Of a stretch of 64,000 nucleotides of DNA, positions 1-9,282 are shown one piece after another (position 1 is the first letter of the stretch; the number at the start of each line of letters is the position of its first letter). Under the pieces are notes generated by a model. It worked only from the letters and a program-made list of their open reading frames with translations. It was not told where the DNA came from and made no database searches. Source of the stretch: G963668605 sp963668605 (lineage in GTDB: Bacteria; Acidobacteriota; Terriglobia; Bryobacterales; Bryobacteraceae). The position numbers were made by a program, and so were the translations under genes. The stretch lies in contig OY764903.1 of assembly GCA_963668605.1 (NCBI GenBank), positions 3,782,001 to 3,846,000 of the forward strand, read 5' to 3'.

Positions 1-418
1 CTGCCTCCGGGTCGCCTGCGTAAGCGAATGCCGCGCCCATTAGTGTTTCCACGCCGCGCTCGGGGGTAGGCACGGTCTGAAGAGGGTGCAGAACGCCGAC
101 CGAGTTTCCAGAAGCGCGAAGTGCTGCGAGCGCCTCAGGTCCCGCGCTGCCACTCGTGTGAAGCACGATACCATCCCGCAATCCTCCCGCGGCGAGTTCG
201 TGCGAGACATCATCGATAGCGTCGTCGGCGACAGCGATCAGAATGCGTCGCGAGTGCTGCGGTAACTCGCGCAAGGTGACTGTTGCGGCGCGGCGTCCGG
301 CGACAATGATTCCGGCAATTCCATTTTTGCGTAGCAACGCAGCAAAGGCCTGCGCGACACGCCCGGTTCCGGCGATTCCAATCGTGTTACTTCCGGCTGT
401 TTCGGTGGAGAGCGTCAT
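1..418 (-). CDS. DUF2520 / Rossmann-like NAD(P)-binding protein, partial
   Basis: The reverse strand reads an open frame from ATG at 418 to the window edge, so the C-terminus is missing. The N-terminus has a Rossmann dinucleotide loop (GIAGTGRVAQAF, about residues 10-21), followed by a segment like IAVADDAI and LHTSGSAGPEAL, then VGVLHPLQTVP. This pattern (GxGxxA, 'hTSG', 'HPLQT') is typical of the DUF2520 family, which resembles pyrroline-5-carboxylate reductase and F420-dependent NADP reductases. Substrate is unknown. The gene is divergent from the permease relic that follows. Family call is by eye; confidence is good because several family landmarks occur in the right order. Confidence 0.8.
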   Translation of the reverse strand, partial: MTLSTETAGSNTIGIAGTGRVAQAFAALLRKNGIAGIIVAGRRAATVTLRELPQHSRRILIAVADDAIDDVSHELAAGGLRDGIVLHTSGSAGPEALAALRASGNSVGVLHPLQTVPTPERGVETLMGAAFAYAGDPEA

Positions 419-529
419 TGCACTGCAAGGCGGTCAAAGACGAGCAAACGAAGCAAATTACAATTTTAGCTCATTGCGGATTTTCGAGAATCCTGATTCT
501 CCGACACGTCCCGGATTCCGTCCCGTATG

Positions 530-780
530 ACCATATACCAGAACATTTTCAGCCGCCGCACGACCTGCAATACCTTTCGACGTTCGGGAACAGTTTCGCG
601 ATTGTGCGCTGGCTGATGGGTGGAATCGAATCGGTGGATTACAGGATGCTGGGCTGACTGGCCGCGATCGTGCTGCCCGTGACGGGAGTGCTTTTCTGGC
701 GCTCGCGCGACTGGAATCCGCCGGTGGGCTACCTGGCCATCTGCGACATCGGATCGCGGACCGTTCTGAGTCCCCGTCTG
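530..780 (+). pseudogene. Relic of a FecCD-type iron/B12 ABC permease
   Basis: Forward frame containing 560 reads LQYLSTFGNSFAIVRWLMGG, then a TGA at 655-657, then in the same frame LAAIVLPVTGVLFWRSRDWN. The 'lfWlmGsl..w..l......p......l...ln.LaLG' arrangement is a FecCD permease signature covering roughly one transmembrane pair. Nothing upstream or downstream continues the protein, so this is a fragment of about 80 codons with an internal stop. It fills most of the 439-base gap between the DUF2520 gene and the PPC gene. No other gene is visible there. The family assignment rests on one conserved block only. Confidence 0.5.
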
Positions 781-857
781 TCTTTCTTTTCAGCGTCCCT
801 CGTCGGCGGCAAAGGAGGCGCCATGCAGGCAGTTTACTCCCGCTGCTGCCGTTTTAT

Positions 858-3068
858 TCATTGCGAGACTTGGCATTCCGCAGCTTTCACCAGGTAGAAC
901 TCATCGGTGAGAAAGCCTGCCGCATATAGGCGCTTCAGATCCCGCAGGCGGGAAACGACCTGTTGCTGAGTGAACTTGGGCTTCGGCGCCGCAGGCGCCG
1001 CTGCAGCAGTTTTGGTGTCGGTTGCCTTGGCCGTTTGCGCGGCAACCGCGGGCTCGGTAGGGGTCGGGGGGACGCGCTTGGGCGGCGGCTGGTAGGCCGG
1101 GTCGAAGACAAGAGCCAGGAGTTTCTGGGCGGGAACGAGATGCCGCCACAAGAAGGCCTGCATCCGATCCTCCGCCGGCACGGCTTGATGCACGATTTCC
1201 TTTTTCTCAACCAACGCGCGGCCTTCGACGACCAGGGTGAACGGCTCCTGCGTTCTTGCCAGACTGGTCCTTACCGACAGTCCAACCACGGCCTGCGTCG
1301 GCGACAGGGTAACGGGAGCAGACGTGATTCCGGAGGGCGCATCCTTCAGGGCCAGCTTGATGGGACTGTTGAAGCCATCCTTACGGATGACATAGACGCT
1401 GATGTTCGCTGCGCTCTTGCTGCGGAGGTTGATGCTGGAGGGCACAACCCGCAGTTCGAAATCCGGTTGGGGCGGGCTAATGCGCAGCCGGTACGCATAC
1501 TCCTCACCGCCCTTGTGAGCGGTATCGCCGATGTGGACATAATAGACGCCGTCGGCGGGCAGTTTCACCATCAAGTAGGAATCCGCGTGATGCGTGTTCG
1601 AACCCGATCCGATGTCTTCGTGATCGTCGTTAAAGGCCAGCACTTTGCCCGTCGCGTCAGTGAGTTTGAGCACCGAATCGAGCGGTGAATCAAGGCGGCG
1701 CGCATAGACTTCCGCGACGATCGACTGGTTCGCCTTGCCGCTGAACTGGAAAACGTCCCAGTCGCCCGGACGGTCGATTCGCCCGTTGACCATGACCGGA
1801 AGCGTCAGCTTCTGGGCGCGCTTCAGGTCGTTGTTGGGCTCCTTATCGAGAGCTTCCGGCAGTGTGTCCACGGCGAACGGCATGCGGTTGGATACGAACC
1901 CCTCGCGTTTGGCGGCGACTCGATAAACTCCCGGCACGGCATTTGCGGGCGGTGTGATCGACTCGGCTTTCTCAATGTTCCAGCCCTTCATCTTGATCCA
2001 GTTGATCGAAACTGGATCCCCCGCCCTGCCTCCCAGCGGGAAGATGCTGGTCACAAACGGCAGTTCTCCGGCGGTGATGCGATAGATGAAATCCTCGCGC
2101 CCGCGATAGATGCTGTCATGGATCGCAAGCACGTACTCGCCGTCTTTGGGCACTTCGTAAAAAATCGTCGGATCGGGATTGAACCGGTAGTCGTCGTCGT
2201 AGGCCACCTCTTTGCCGTTCGCGTCGGATAGAACCAGCACAGGCTGAAACCAGCCGGGGACGGCGTCGGCGATGAAAGGAATCAACTGCCGCGCTCGGGT
2301 GCTGAACAGCAGGCGTTGGCCCTTGCGTGCGGCAAACCGGTATGAGTTCACCTCGCCGGAGGCAATTTGACCGTTCAGCGTCGCAGGAAGCGTGATGCGG
2401 TCCTCGGCTTGCTCCGGCGGCCGTTTGCGTAAGGCCTGGGCTTCTTTGCCGAGTATTTGAATCGGTGCAGTCTGCATCGCCTTGCGTGCGTATTCCGGTA
2501 CCTGGCCGACATGGAAGCAAAGCGGGTTCGACACTCCGCGCACCGTGACCAGCCGGATTTCCCGCTCGCCCGGCGCCGCATCAGGTGCGATCGTGATTTC
2601 GACGAAGAGCAGGCTGGCGAGTGAGGCCGCGGCCGGCGTTTGCACGAACGCGCCGGTTCGCTGCTCGATCCTACCGATCAACTCCGCTGTTGCCGGATCC
2701 AAGGGAGGCTTCTCCACCGCAACTGCCGGCGCCGCGGACTTCGACGCTGCCGCGGATTTCGCCGGAGAAGCGGCAGGCTGGGTCTTGGGCTTCAGGATCT
2801 GCAGTTGCTCTTTGAGCAAGGCCTGCTCCTGATTGTTCTGCCGCCAGTAATATTCGACAATCCGGGTGGTCACGCCCGCGCCGTTTACGAGCACGGCGCT
2901 AACATCGTCCATGTTCTGACCGCCCAGCCGGATCTGGAACGTTGTGCCCTGCTGGCCTCCGGCAGGATACACGTAACCGATATATGGACGCGGCTGCGAA
3001 AGCGCCACGGACGGCAGGAGCACGATGCCTGCCAACCACCCCATTGCGAGCCAGGAAACTGTTCTCAT
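858..3068 (-). CDS. Secreted protein with two pre-peptidase C-terminal (PPC) domains
   Basis: 736 residues with a clear signal peptide (hydrophobic MGWLAGIVLLPSVALSQ, cleavage near residue 25). An Ig-like/IPT start (YVYPAGGQQGTTFQIRLGG) is followed by an Ala/Pro/Lys-rich linker, then two PPC beta domains at about 230-340 and 420-510; each has the 'G.i...gd.D.y.f....' core and a DDD/NDD turn. A C-terminal low-complexity A/P/T/K linker leads to a final helix ending AAECQVSQ. It is the last gene of a three-gene operon, 10 nt after the DUF1501 gene. Such proteins are thought to be exported and bind carbohydrate or cell-surface partners. Catalytic residues were not seen. Confidence 0.85.
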   Translation of the reverse strand: MRTVSWLAMGWLAGIVLLPSVALSQPRPYIGYVYPAGGQQGTTFQIRLGGQNMDDVSAVLVNGAGVTTRIVEYYWRQNNQEQALLKEQLQILKPKTQPAASPAKSAAASKSAAPAVAVEKPPLDPATAELIGRIEQRTGAFVQTPAAASLASLLFVEITIAPDAAPGEREIRLVTVRGVSNPLCFHVGQVPEYARKAMQTAPIQILGKEAQALRKRPPEQAEDRITLPATLNGQIASGEVNSYRFAARKGQRLLFSTRARQLIPFIADAVPGWFQPVLVLSDANGKEVAYDDDYRFNPDPTIFYEVPKDGEYVLAIHDSIYRGREDFIYRITAGELPFVTSIFPLGGRAGDPVSINWIKMKGWNIEKAESITPPANAVPGVYRVAAKREGFVSNRMPFAVDTLPEALDKEPNNDLKRAQKLTLPVMVNGRIDRPGDWDVFQFSGKANQSIVAEVYARRLDSPLDSVLKLTDATGKVLAFNDDHEDIGSGSNTHHADSYLMVKLPADGVYYVHIGDTAHKGGEEYAYRLRISPPQPDFELRVVPSSINLRSKSAANISVYVIRKDGFNSPIKLALKDAPSGITSAPVTLSPTQAVVGLSVRTSLARTQEPFTLVVEGRALVEKKEIVHQAVPAEDRMQAFLWRHLVPAQKLLALVFDPAYQPPPKRVPPTPTEPAVAAQTAKATDTKTAAAAPAAPKPKFTQQQVVSRLRDLKRLYAAGFLTDEFYLVKAAECQVSQ

Positions 3069-3078
3069 ACGGCGATAC

Positions 3079-4413
3079 CTACATGATCTCGGTCAGCAAA
3101 CCGGCGGACTTCACCTTCTCCTCGGGCTGAGGCAATACGTGGGCCTCGGCTCCCAGCGGATGCGGCAGCTTGGCGTTGAAGTCTATGCCGGCCAATTGGT
3201 AGATGCTGCCCAGCAGATCGACCGGATAAACGGGACGATCCTTGACCTCTTCCGCATTCGCATCGGATGAACCGACGATGCGTCCGCCCTTAAAGCCACC
3301 GCCGGCGACCAGGACGGTGAAGACGTTGCCATAGTGGTTGCGGCCTCCATTCCAGGGCGGTTGATAGTCGACTTTGGGGCTGCGGCCAAACTCGCCCGTA
3401 CACCAGACGATGGTCGTATCCAGAAGGCCGCGGTCTTTCAAATCCGCGAGTAATGCAGCCAAGCCCTGATCCAACTGCGGGCATTGCCGGCGCATGGTGG
3501 CAAAGTGGTTGCTGTGGGTGTCCCACCCCCCTGGGTAGTTAATGACCACGTACGGGACGCCGGCTTCCACCAACCTGCGCGCCGCCAGACAGTCCTGACC
3601 GAAGGTGAACCGGCCGTAACGGTCGCGCAACGCCTGTTTCTCCTTGGAAAGATCGAACACCTCCCGGCCCGCGCCCAGGATCAGTTCATACGCCCGTTTC
3701 TTGGCTTCTTCGGCGGCCGACACCTCGGAGACGTCGCGCACTGCGTCGCTGAACGTGTTCATCTTTCCGAGCAACTCCTGCCGGCTCTTCTGCCGGTCGT
3801 CAGTGATACCGGAGGCTACCACTCCTTCCACCTCGAAGCGCTGCGCGTTCGGGTCTCCGCCGGTGGCAAACGGCTTGTACAACGGTCCCAGAAAGCCCTC
3901 TTCCGAAAAGCGCCCCTGCGGCTGCGTCAGCACTACGTAAGGCGGAATAATCCCGTGGTAATCGGCCTTCTTAAACAGCGCGAATACCGCTCCGATGCCC
4001 GGGTACGCCAGCCGTTCGCCCGGCGTATGTCCGGTCTGCATCAGGTAGGCGGCTGTCTCATGGCCGTTGTTGCGGTGGGTCATGCTGCGGATCAGGGAGA
4101 ACTTGTCCGCCTGTTTCGCCAGTTCGGGAAACAGTGCATCGAGCTGAATTCCGTCCACATTGGTAGGGATCGCCTTGGCAAATTCACCCATGTATGCGCC
4201 GCCGGAGTCCGGTTTCGGGTCCCACGTATCGTTGTGGGACATGCCGCCCCACAAAAAGATCTGGATCACCGACTTGGCCTTGGCGCCTTTCGCCGCTTGG
4301 GCCGGCTGCGGTTCAGCCCCATAGGCATCGTTGGCCAAACGGCTGCCCAGCAGCAATCCCGATGCGCCATAGAGGCTCTTCTGCAATGCTTCGCGCCGTG
4401 AAATTCCATTCAT
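3079..4413 (-). CDS. DUF1501 family exported protein (sulfatase/phosphatase-like fold)
   Basis: 444 residues. The N-terminus SRREALQKSLYGASGLLLG is a Tat-like signal. Family landmarks are IQIFLWGGMSHNDTWDPKP (about 50), SLIRSMTHRNNGHE, GGWDTHSNHF and WCTGEFGRSPKV, which carry the conserved Asp/His residues of the alkaline-phosphatase-like metal site of DUF1501 proteins. These genes are almost always paired with DUF1549/DUF1553 proteins, as here, where that gene lies 46 nt upstream. The real substrate is not established for this family. The intact length and motifs argue for a functional gene. Confidence 0.9.
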   Translation of the reverse strand: MNGISRREALQKSLYGASGLLLGSRLANDAYGAEPQPAQAAKGAKAKSVIQIFLWGGMSHNDTWDPKPDSGGAYMGEFAKAIPTNVDGIQLDALFPELAKQADKFSLIRSMTHRNNGHETAAYLMQTGHTPGERLAYPGIGAVFALFKKADYHGIIPPYVVLTQPQGRFSEEGFLGPLYKPFATGGDPNAQRFEVEGVVASGITDDRQKSRQELLGKMNTFSDAVRDVSEVSAAEEAKKRAYELILGAGREVFDLSKEKQALRDRYGRFTFGQDCLAARRLVEAGVPYVVINYPGGWDTHSNHFATMRRQCPQLDQGLAALLADLKDRGLLDTTIVWCTGEFGRSPKVDYQPPWNGGRNHYGNVFTVLVAGGGFKGGRIVGSSDANAEEVKDRPVYPVDLLGSIYQLAGIDFNAKLPHPLGAEAHVLPQPEEKVKSAGLLTEIM

Positions 4414-4459
4414 CGCGTTACCTCACTCGCAATCCGTGTTCATTCGTGTTCATTCGTGG

Positions 4460-6163
4460 CTAATGTCGATATCGAAATTCGTTGCTGTTGATCAACGACC
4501 AGGAGATGTCCACCCAGTCTTCGCGCCTCTTCGCCGCCGGAGCCCGGGACGTGCCGGGCTTGGCCGCGGTTTTGAAACTGCTGTACAGTTCGGCGTTTTT
4601 CGCTTCCTCTTGCGTCGGGAAGCGCGAAAGAATGGTCAGGTACAATTCATCGATGATTTCGCGCGGTTTGCGGCCGGATGTAAAGAGCGCTTTGAGCTTG
4701 GGTCCCTGATCGATTTTTCGCTGGATATGGCTCGAATTCAGCAGATACAGCGACTGGGCGGGAAGCGGCTTGTGGTCGCGTTCGTTCTCCATTCCGGTGG
4801 CGCGCGCCGGCCGCCCGAACAATGCCAGGAACGGGCTTGTGATGCTGCCGTCCGGGAGCGCGACCGCCGGTTGGTTCTCAGGAATGAACGTGAACGGCTC
4901 CGGGATCGGACTGGTGTACAAATCGGTTGTGCCGGTGACCTTATTGATCGCGTCGATCAACACTTCCGCGTCCAGGCGCCGCACAGGATAACTTGCGAAC
5001 CTGGCCTCGGCTTTTGGATCCTTCGACCGTGGAATGGAGGAGAGTTGATACGTCTGCGAGTTCAGGATCAGCCGGTAATAGCCCTTCAAATCGTAATGTC
5101 CGCGGACCAGTTCCTTTTCGAGGTATGCCAGCAGCGCGGGATTGCCGGGCGGGTTGTCCGGCCGGATATCGTCCGGCTCGTGGATGACGCCGCGGCCCAT
5201 GAACCAATACCAGACGCGGTTTGCGATCGCCCGCGTAAACCAGGGGTTCTTGGGCGTGATCAACCAGTCGGCGAAGACCTCGCGCGGATCCCGCTCGGGC
5301 GGCAACTTGGCTTTCTTGCCGTCGGGGAAAACCGCCGGGTGCGGCGCGCTTGCGGCCGGCGGCTGCGGCGCCGGATCGGCCGCCGTCTTGGGGGCTGGTT
5401 TCGCAGGGGCTATCGCGTCACGGCCCGGAGCCGCGTTGCCCGGAGTGCGGCTGGCTCCCAGCGGATCCCAGAACACGTCTTCCTCTTTCCACTCGCTGGT
5501 AGGCTTGTATCCAACCTGGGAATAAAACGCCGCCATTCCGGCCAGTTTGTCGGCCGGCCAGGAAGCGACCCGGGAGCCCATGAACACCAGGGCCACGGCT
5601 GTGGCGATGGCTTCCGGTGTCCGGTTCTGAACGGCGCGGAAAAAATTGACCGGCCCCACACGGAAATTGCTGCCGCTTGATGTAAGCAGTTCGCGTGCGA
5701 ATTTGTCGTAAGGCTTGTTTTCAGCGATGGACGCGTGCACCCAGCGATGATATGCCTGCGCCGCGTTGGGCCAGAGGTTGACGGGGAATTCCGCTTTGAT
5801 CCGCAGAATGTCTCCCCATCGCATCGCCCAATAATCGGCAAACTCCGGACGCTCGAGCAGGCGGTCGATCAAAAGGCGCCGTTTGTTTTTGGTATCCGGG
5901 TCTTGGATGAAGTCCCGCGCTTCCTTCGCAGTGGGCAGTGTGCCGGTCACGTCCAGATAGGCGCGCCGGACAAACACGGCATCGGAGCAAAGGACGGGAT
6001 GCACTTTCAAACGGGCCAGATCGGCAAATACGAGCTTGTCCAGCCGGCCTGCCGGGACCGGCGCAGCCGCAATTTCAAATGCGTCTGATACCGTCTCGGG
6101 AGCCGCTACGCCGCTACCGGCCGCCAGAAAGGCGGCCGCCAAAATCACCAATGCTGGTCTCAT
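4460..6163 (-). CDS. DUF1549/DUF1553 domain exported protein
   Basis: 567 residues from ATG at 6163. This start is chosen because it opens a signal peptide (MRPALVILAAAFLAAGSGVAA) and is preceded by AGGA at 6-nt spacing. The open frame extends to an ATG at 6304, but that extension looks non-coding. DUF1549 occupies about 30-210 (FVRRAYLDVTGTLPTAKEARDF; WAMRWGDILRIK). A Pro/Ala linker follows, and DUF1553 begins near 285 (REVFADWLITPKNPWFTRAIANRVWYWFMGRGVI) and ends with STILSRFPTQEEA-like helices. It lacks the N-terminal cytochrome-c PSCyt1 domain of many planctomycete homologues. It leads the operon with DUF1501 and PPC genes. Confidence 0.88.
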   Translation of the reverse strand: MRPALVILAAAFLAAGSGVAAPETVSDAFEIAAAPVPAGRLDKLVFADLARLKVHPVLCSDAVFVRRAYLDVTGTLPTAKEARDFIQDPDTKNKRRLLIDRLLERPEFADYWAMRWGDILRIKAEFPVNLWPNAAQAYHRWVHASIAENKPYDKFARELLTSSGSNFRVGPVNFFRAVQNRTPEAIATAVALVFMGSRVASWPADKLAGMAAFYSQVGYKPTSEWKEEDVFWDPLGASRTPGNAAPGRDAIAPAKPAPKTAADPAPQPPAASAPHPAVFPDGKKAKLPPERDPREVFADWLITPKNPWFTRAIANRVWYWFMGRGVIHEPDDIRPDNPPGNPALLAYLEKELVRGHYDLKGYYRLILNSQTYQLSSIPRSKDPKAEARFASYPVRRLDAEVLIDAINKVTGTTDLYTSPIPEPFTFIPENQPAVALPDGSITSPFLALFGRPARATGMENERDHKPLPAQSLYLLNSSHIQRKIDQGPKLKALFTSGRKPREIIDELYLTILSRFPTQEEAKNAELYSSFKTAAKPGTSRAPAAKRREDWVDISWSLINSNEFRYRH

Positions 6164-6296
6164 GATTCCTGACAGCTTGACTTCTCTTGAGGATCTAACA
6201 CATCCTTCAGCCTCGCACATTCTATTATCATTAACCCGTGATCTAGCCGGATGTCTCGTTCCTGCATTGACACACTGCCGGGCCGGCCTTGCCGAC

Positions 6297-6379
6297 CGAA
6301 TCATGCAAGGCCATCCTCAGAGCTTCGTTCAAAATTGATGCTTTCACTGCCTGAGCGCTTGTAGTCTGGGCGAAGCCGA
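6297..6379 (-). repeat. 83-nt leader-like repeat, copy A
   Basis: Read on the minus strand, this stretch aligns without gaps to 13882-13964 on the plus strand: 71 of 83 positions match. Both copies end five bases after an ATG (here 6304) preceded by a purine-rich GAGGA. Similarity stops abruptly on both sides. In copy A the ATG opens an extension of the DUF1553 frame, not a sensible protein. It could be the leader of a lost gene or a small mobile repeat. Confidence 0.7.
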
Positions 6380-6445
6380 AGCGTTCGCTGAAGAGCGAGT
6401 GTACTGCGGCAATAATCCTAGGCTTTACAGATTGCCCGGAGTGGC

Positions 6446-6487
6446 GCAGACACAAGTGTCTGCCGCCTCGACAATCGTGTCGAGGCG
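6446..6487. repeat. Tandem pair of perfect hairpins
   Basis: Two perfect inverted repeats touch each other. The first is GCAGACAC, a 2-nt AA spacer, then GTGTCTGC (6446-6463). The second is CGCCTCGACA, loop ATCG, TGTCGAGGCG (6464-6487), a 10-bp stem. No T-run follows, so it is not an ordinary terminator. Similar double hairpins occur at 53116-53152 and 55597-55634. Confidence 0.7.
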
Positions 6488-6820
6488 CTGGTCCGGGTTT
6501 GCACTCAGCCGGCTCATGAAAACAGCCTAATACGAGCATCTGACGAAATTGCCCAAACCAGCAGACAGCTATGAAAAGTTGGCTGGATTGCGGATTTCAC
6601 GCCGAATTGAGATCTACCGCGTTCCGGGCCATAAATTAACCCTCGAGCGTCTGCGGACGTTTCAATTCGTTCTAAGTCTCTGAGATTACATAGCAAACCC
6701 GTGCCGCAAAAATTCTGGCGGTCAGGCAACAGCGTGTCCATAAGTTCGAAAGCCGCGCTCTTCGCCGGCACTGCGGGCCAGACGGGCACGGTGGCCGGGT
6801 ATCGACTTGAATCCAACGCT

Positions 6821-6866
6821 TAAAAGAGAGAATAGCCCCTATTCCGGCTGTATTTTGCGGGCTATT
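6821..6866 (-). terminator. Possible terminator after the DedA-rhodanese gene
   Basis: On the minus strand AATAGCCC and GGGCTATT form an 8-bp stem with a roughly 20-nt loop, followed by CTCTCTTTT. It lies 50 nt after the final stop of the DedA-rhodanese frame. The large loop and mixed pyrimidine run make it a weak candidate. Confidence 0.35.
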
Positions 6867-6915
6867 GAGACGCACATCCGAAGACCGGCGGCGGCGACAT
6901 TTGGACCGAGTCTCT

Positions 6916-7848
6916 CTATCCTGTCAGTCTCGCCCACGCGTCCGCTCCTCCCTGGAGAGGGCGCACGCGACTGATGCCTTGCGCTATAAGAAGCAGCGCC
7001 GCACGGGCGCTGGAGGCTTCGTTGGGTCAACTGCAAAACAGAATGATGTCACGGTCCCGCGGAATCGCCTGCGCGCCGGATATGAGATCCTCGGGAGAAA
7101 TCCGAACAGCACCGGGAATCGTGCTGGGGTGTTCGTCCAACTTGGTGCGCAGGTCCACGATCAACAGCTCTTCGCCGGCCTCCAGCCGGTCGCGAAGCTC
7201 CTCTGGCGTAATCCGAGCCACATTCAACTGTTTGAGGAATCGGCGGCGTTGAATGAACTTCCAGCAGATCCAAAGCGCGAACAGGCCCACAACCAGACTC
7301 AGCAGACTCGAACCCATGCGTGAGGCGTAGGCGACCACGGATTCCAACTGCTCAGCGAAGACATAGCCCAGGGTCAGGTAGGCTGCGCTCCAGATCATGG
7401 TGCCAGCGCTGTCGTAAGCGAGAAATCGCTAATAACGGGCGCCGAAACTGCCCGCCAGCGGCGCCGCGACGGCGTTGAGACCCGGAACGAATTTCGAGAC
7501 AAGTAAGCTGTTCAACCCGTATTTCAAAAATGCGTTCTCGGTCCGGCGCACGCAGGAATCGGGTTCCAGCGAGACGCGGCAGAGAAAGTGCAAAACCCGC
7601 AGGCCACGGCGCTTCCCGAGTTGGAACCAGACCGTATCCGCGATCAATGCGGCGGCAACACAACATGCGATTGCGACCGGCATCTGCATCTGGCCGTGCC
7701 GAACCAGCGCCCCGCCTACCACCAGCAACGGAATGGACGGTAGCGGAATGGCGCCCTGCTCCGCCAACACCCAAAAGAACAACAAGGCGTAGCCGTGCCG
7801 CTCGATGAAGGCCGTGATGTGGGTGATACTAAAATGGTCGGGTGTCAC
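6916..7848 (-). pseudogene. DedA-family membrane protein fused to rhodanese, two in-frame stops
   Basis: One reading frame runs from GTG 7848 (GGGGAG 4-5 nt upstream) to TAG 6916-6918, with no frameshift but with TAG at 7429-7431 and TGA at 7027-7029. The first part is a DedA/SNARE-associated membrane domain (HGYALLFFWVLAEQGAIPLP; VSKFVPGLNAVAAPLAGSFG). The first stop falls inside the conserved RYxRFL block; the frame resumes RFLAYDSAGTMIWSAAYLTL. The second part is a rhodanese domain (LLIVDLRT...IPGAVRISPEDL; ILFCS, stop, PNEASSARAALLL; GGADAW). The TGA sits where homologues, from memory, have Cys two residues after the catalytic-loop Cys. Most likely a recent pseudogene. Confidence 0.75.
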
Positions 7849-8161
7849 GCAACTCCCCTGCCCCTTCCCATCATATGCCGATGGCGCACGTTGCCAGATA
7901 CCCAGCGCCATGTGCTGCCCGGTCGTGCAGGAACCGCCCTTGTCAATCACGCAGGTTGGCCACGACTATCTCCCGCTAAACGTTCGTAGCGTCCGGTTCC
8001 GAGTTGAGACCTGGTGGCCGCATTCCAGTCGCTATTCTGACTTGTAGGGACTGATCCAGCTTGCGGGTACATTCTCGGCTCGCAGGAGTGATATCTGTGG
8101 CGTGGCGAGCGTTCCGTGTCCCCAGTTTCCCCGCCGCGACCGCCCGAGAAACCCCCGCCGG

Positions 8162-9127
8162 TTAGGCTGCTGTATGGAACGATGAGGAAAGCTTCGCGCG
8201 TAGGAAAGCCATGCAGCCCGGCACCTGTCCTACGCTCAATCCGTGGAGCAGGAGTGGCCCTTTGAAGTCATACTTGCGTAACAAGCCCAGGTACCGGTCG
8301 TAGTCGAGCAGGCCCTGGCCTGCGGCTTTGTGGCCCGCGTCCCCGTCGTGGTCGAGGTCCTTGGCGTGAGCCAGCACGATGTCCTTGCCCACGAGTGCAA
8401 AAGCCTCGTCGAGCATCTCCTTCATGCGGGGCAGTTCACCCGCGTGGAAGAGATTCGCAGGGTCTATCGTGACTTTCAGGTGGGGGGAGCCTATCTCATC
8501 CAGAAGGCGGCGTGCCTTCCGGGCTGAATCGACCACATTGCTCATTTCGGGCTCGAAGGCCAGGACAACGTTCGCCTGCCGGGCGATGTCGGTCGCCTCG
8601 CGCATGCAAGCGACCATGTCCTGCCACGCCTCCGGCGAATCGTTGTCGGGATGACGCCGCCACATGCTCTTCGTGTCACGCGTGCCAGTGCACACATGAA
8701 TCGAGGATGTGCCTATCTGCGGGGACGCCTCGGCCAGAACCCGTAGCCGCCGCAACCCAGTCCGGCGGTGTTCCACATCCGGGTGACTCATGTTGAAGGT
8801 GCCCGTCACGCTAGCAATTGTGATCCCGCGAGCCGCAGCTTCGCGGTGAATCTTCTCGGGCAGTTCCGGAGGAATTTGATCAGGCATCTCCGGCAGATTG
8901 GCGCATACCATGCTCATCTGCACACAGGCGAGCCCACAGGCCTTCGCTGCATCCAGCCGCGCTTCTAGCGTCCCCGTGGTGAACGTGGTGGCGAGCAGGA
9001 TGCCGATCTGTGGGGACTTAGGCTCCACGACCTTTACCGGACCTTGCCCGCAAGTGGTCCCGACCGCGAAGGTCCCGGCCAAGTAGAGAAAATCACGTCG
9101 GCTACGGCCGCCGTTGTGAGCAGGCAT
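8162..9127 (-). CDS. Tat-exported sugar phosphate isomerase/epimerase-like protein
   Basis: 321 residues from ATG 9127, chosen because it places the Tat signal SRRDFLYLAGTFAVG at residues 8-22 and has GAGG about 9 nt upstream; ATG at 9142 is an alternative. The rest is an AP-endonuclease-family-2 / xylose isomerase TIM barrel: GILLATTFTTGTLEARLDAA, then ITIASVTGTFNMSHP, LAFEPEM (metal Glu), LKVTIDPANLFHAGE (Asp/His) and IVLAHAKDLDHDGDAGHKAAGQG (His/Glu-type region). Substrate unknown. These exported isomerase-like proteins are frequent in Acidobacteria and Planctomycetes. It stands alone, next to the first RAYT element. Confidence 0.85.
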   Translation of the reverse strand: MPAHNGGRSRRDFLYLAGTFAVGTTCGQGPVKVVEPKSPQIGILLATTFTTGTLEARLDAAKACGLACVQMSMVCANLPEMPDQIPPELPEKIHREAAARGITIASVTGTFNMSHPDVEHRRTGLRRLRVLAEASPQIGTSSIHVCTGTRDTKSMWRRHPDNDSPEAWQDMVACMREATDIARQANVVLAFEPEMSNVVDSARKARRLLDEIGSPHLKVTIDPANLFHAGELPRMKEMLDEAFALVGKDIVLAHAKDLDHDGDAGHKAAGQGLLDYDRYLGLLRKYDFKGPLLLHGLSVGQVPGCMAFLRAKLSSSFHTAA

Positions 9128-9282
9128 GGATTGGAGCCTCATTGTCCGGGTCGTGCTCAGTATACACCCGGCCGCCCTCCTCGGATCCTGCGAGTCGCGC
9201 TCTTCCTCCGCGAACGGTCTTCGCCCTCGCAAGGCGGAGTTGTCGTCCTCCGGCCGTCTAGAACGTCAATGAAAGCCGACTT

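Larger units (their letters stand above)
6380..6915. other. Gap without a recognisable gene
   Basis: Between the leader repeat and the DedA-rhodanese relic no convincing coding frame was seen on either strand. It holds the pair of perfect hairpins at 6446-6487 and a weak terminator at 6821-6866. Local base composition is less GC-rich than the neighbouring genes around 6600-6860, as expected for non-coding DNA. Confidence 0.5.

Noticed and set aside
6163..6304. Extended start of the DUF1553 gene at ATG 6304
   Set aside because: The extra 47 codons are not protein-like, cover the leader repeat and precede a proper signal peptide with its own SD at 6163.
7027..7029. TGA as a true selenocysteine codon in the rhodanese domain
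   Set aside because: A second in-frame stop (TAG) upstream must also be bypassed and no SECIS-like hairpin was evident; kept only as a test to run.
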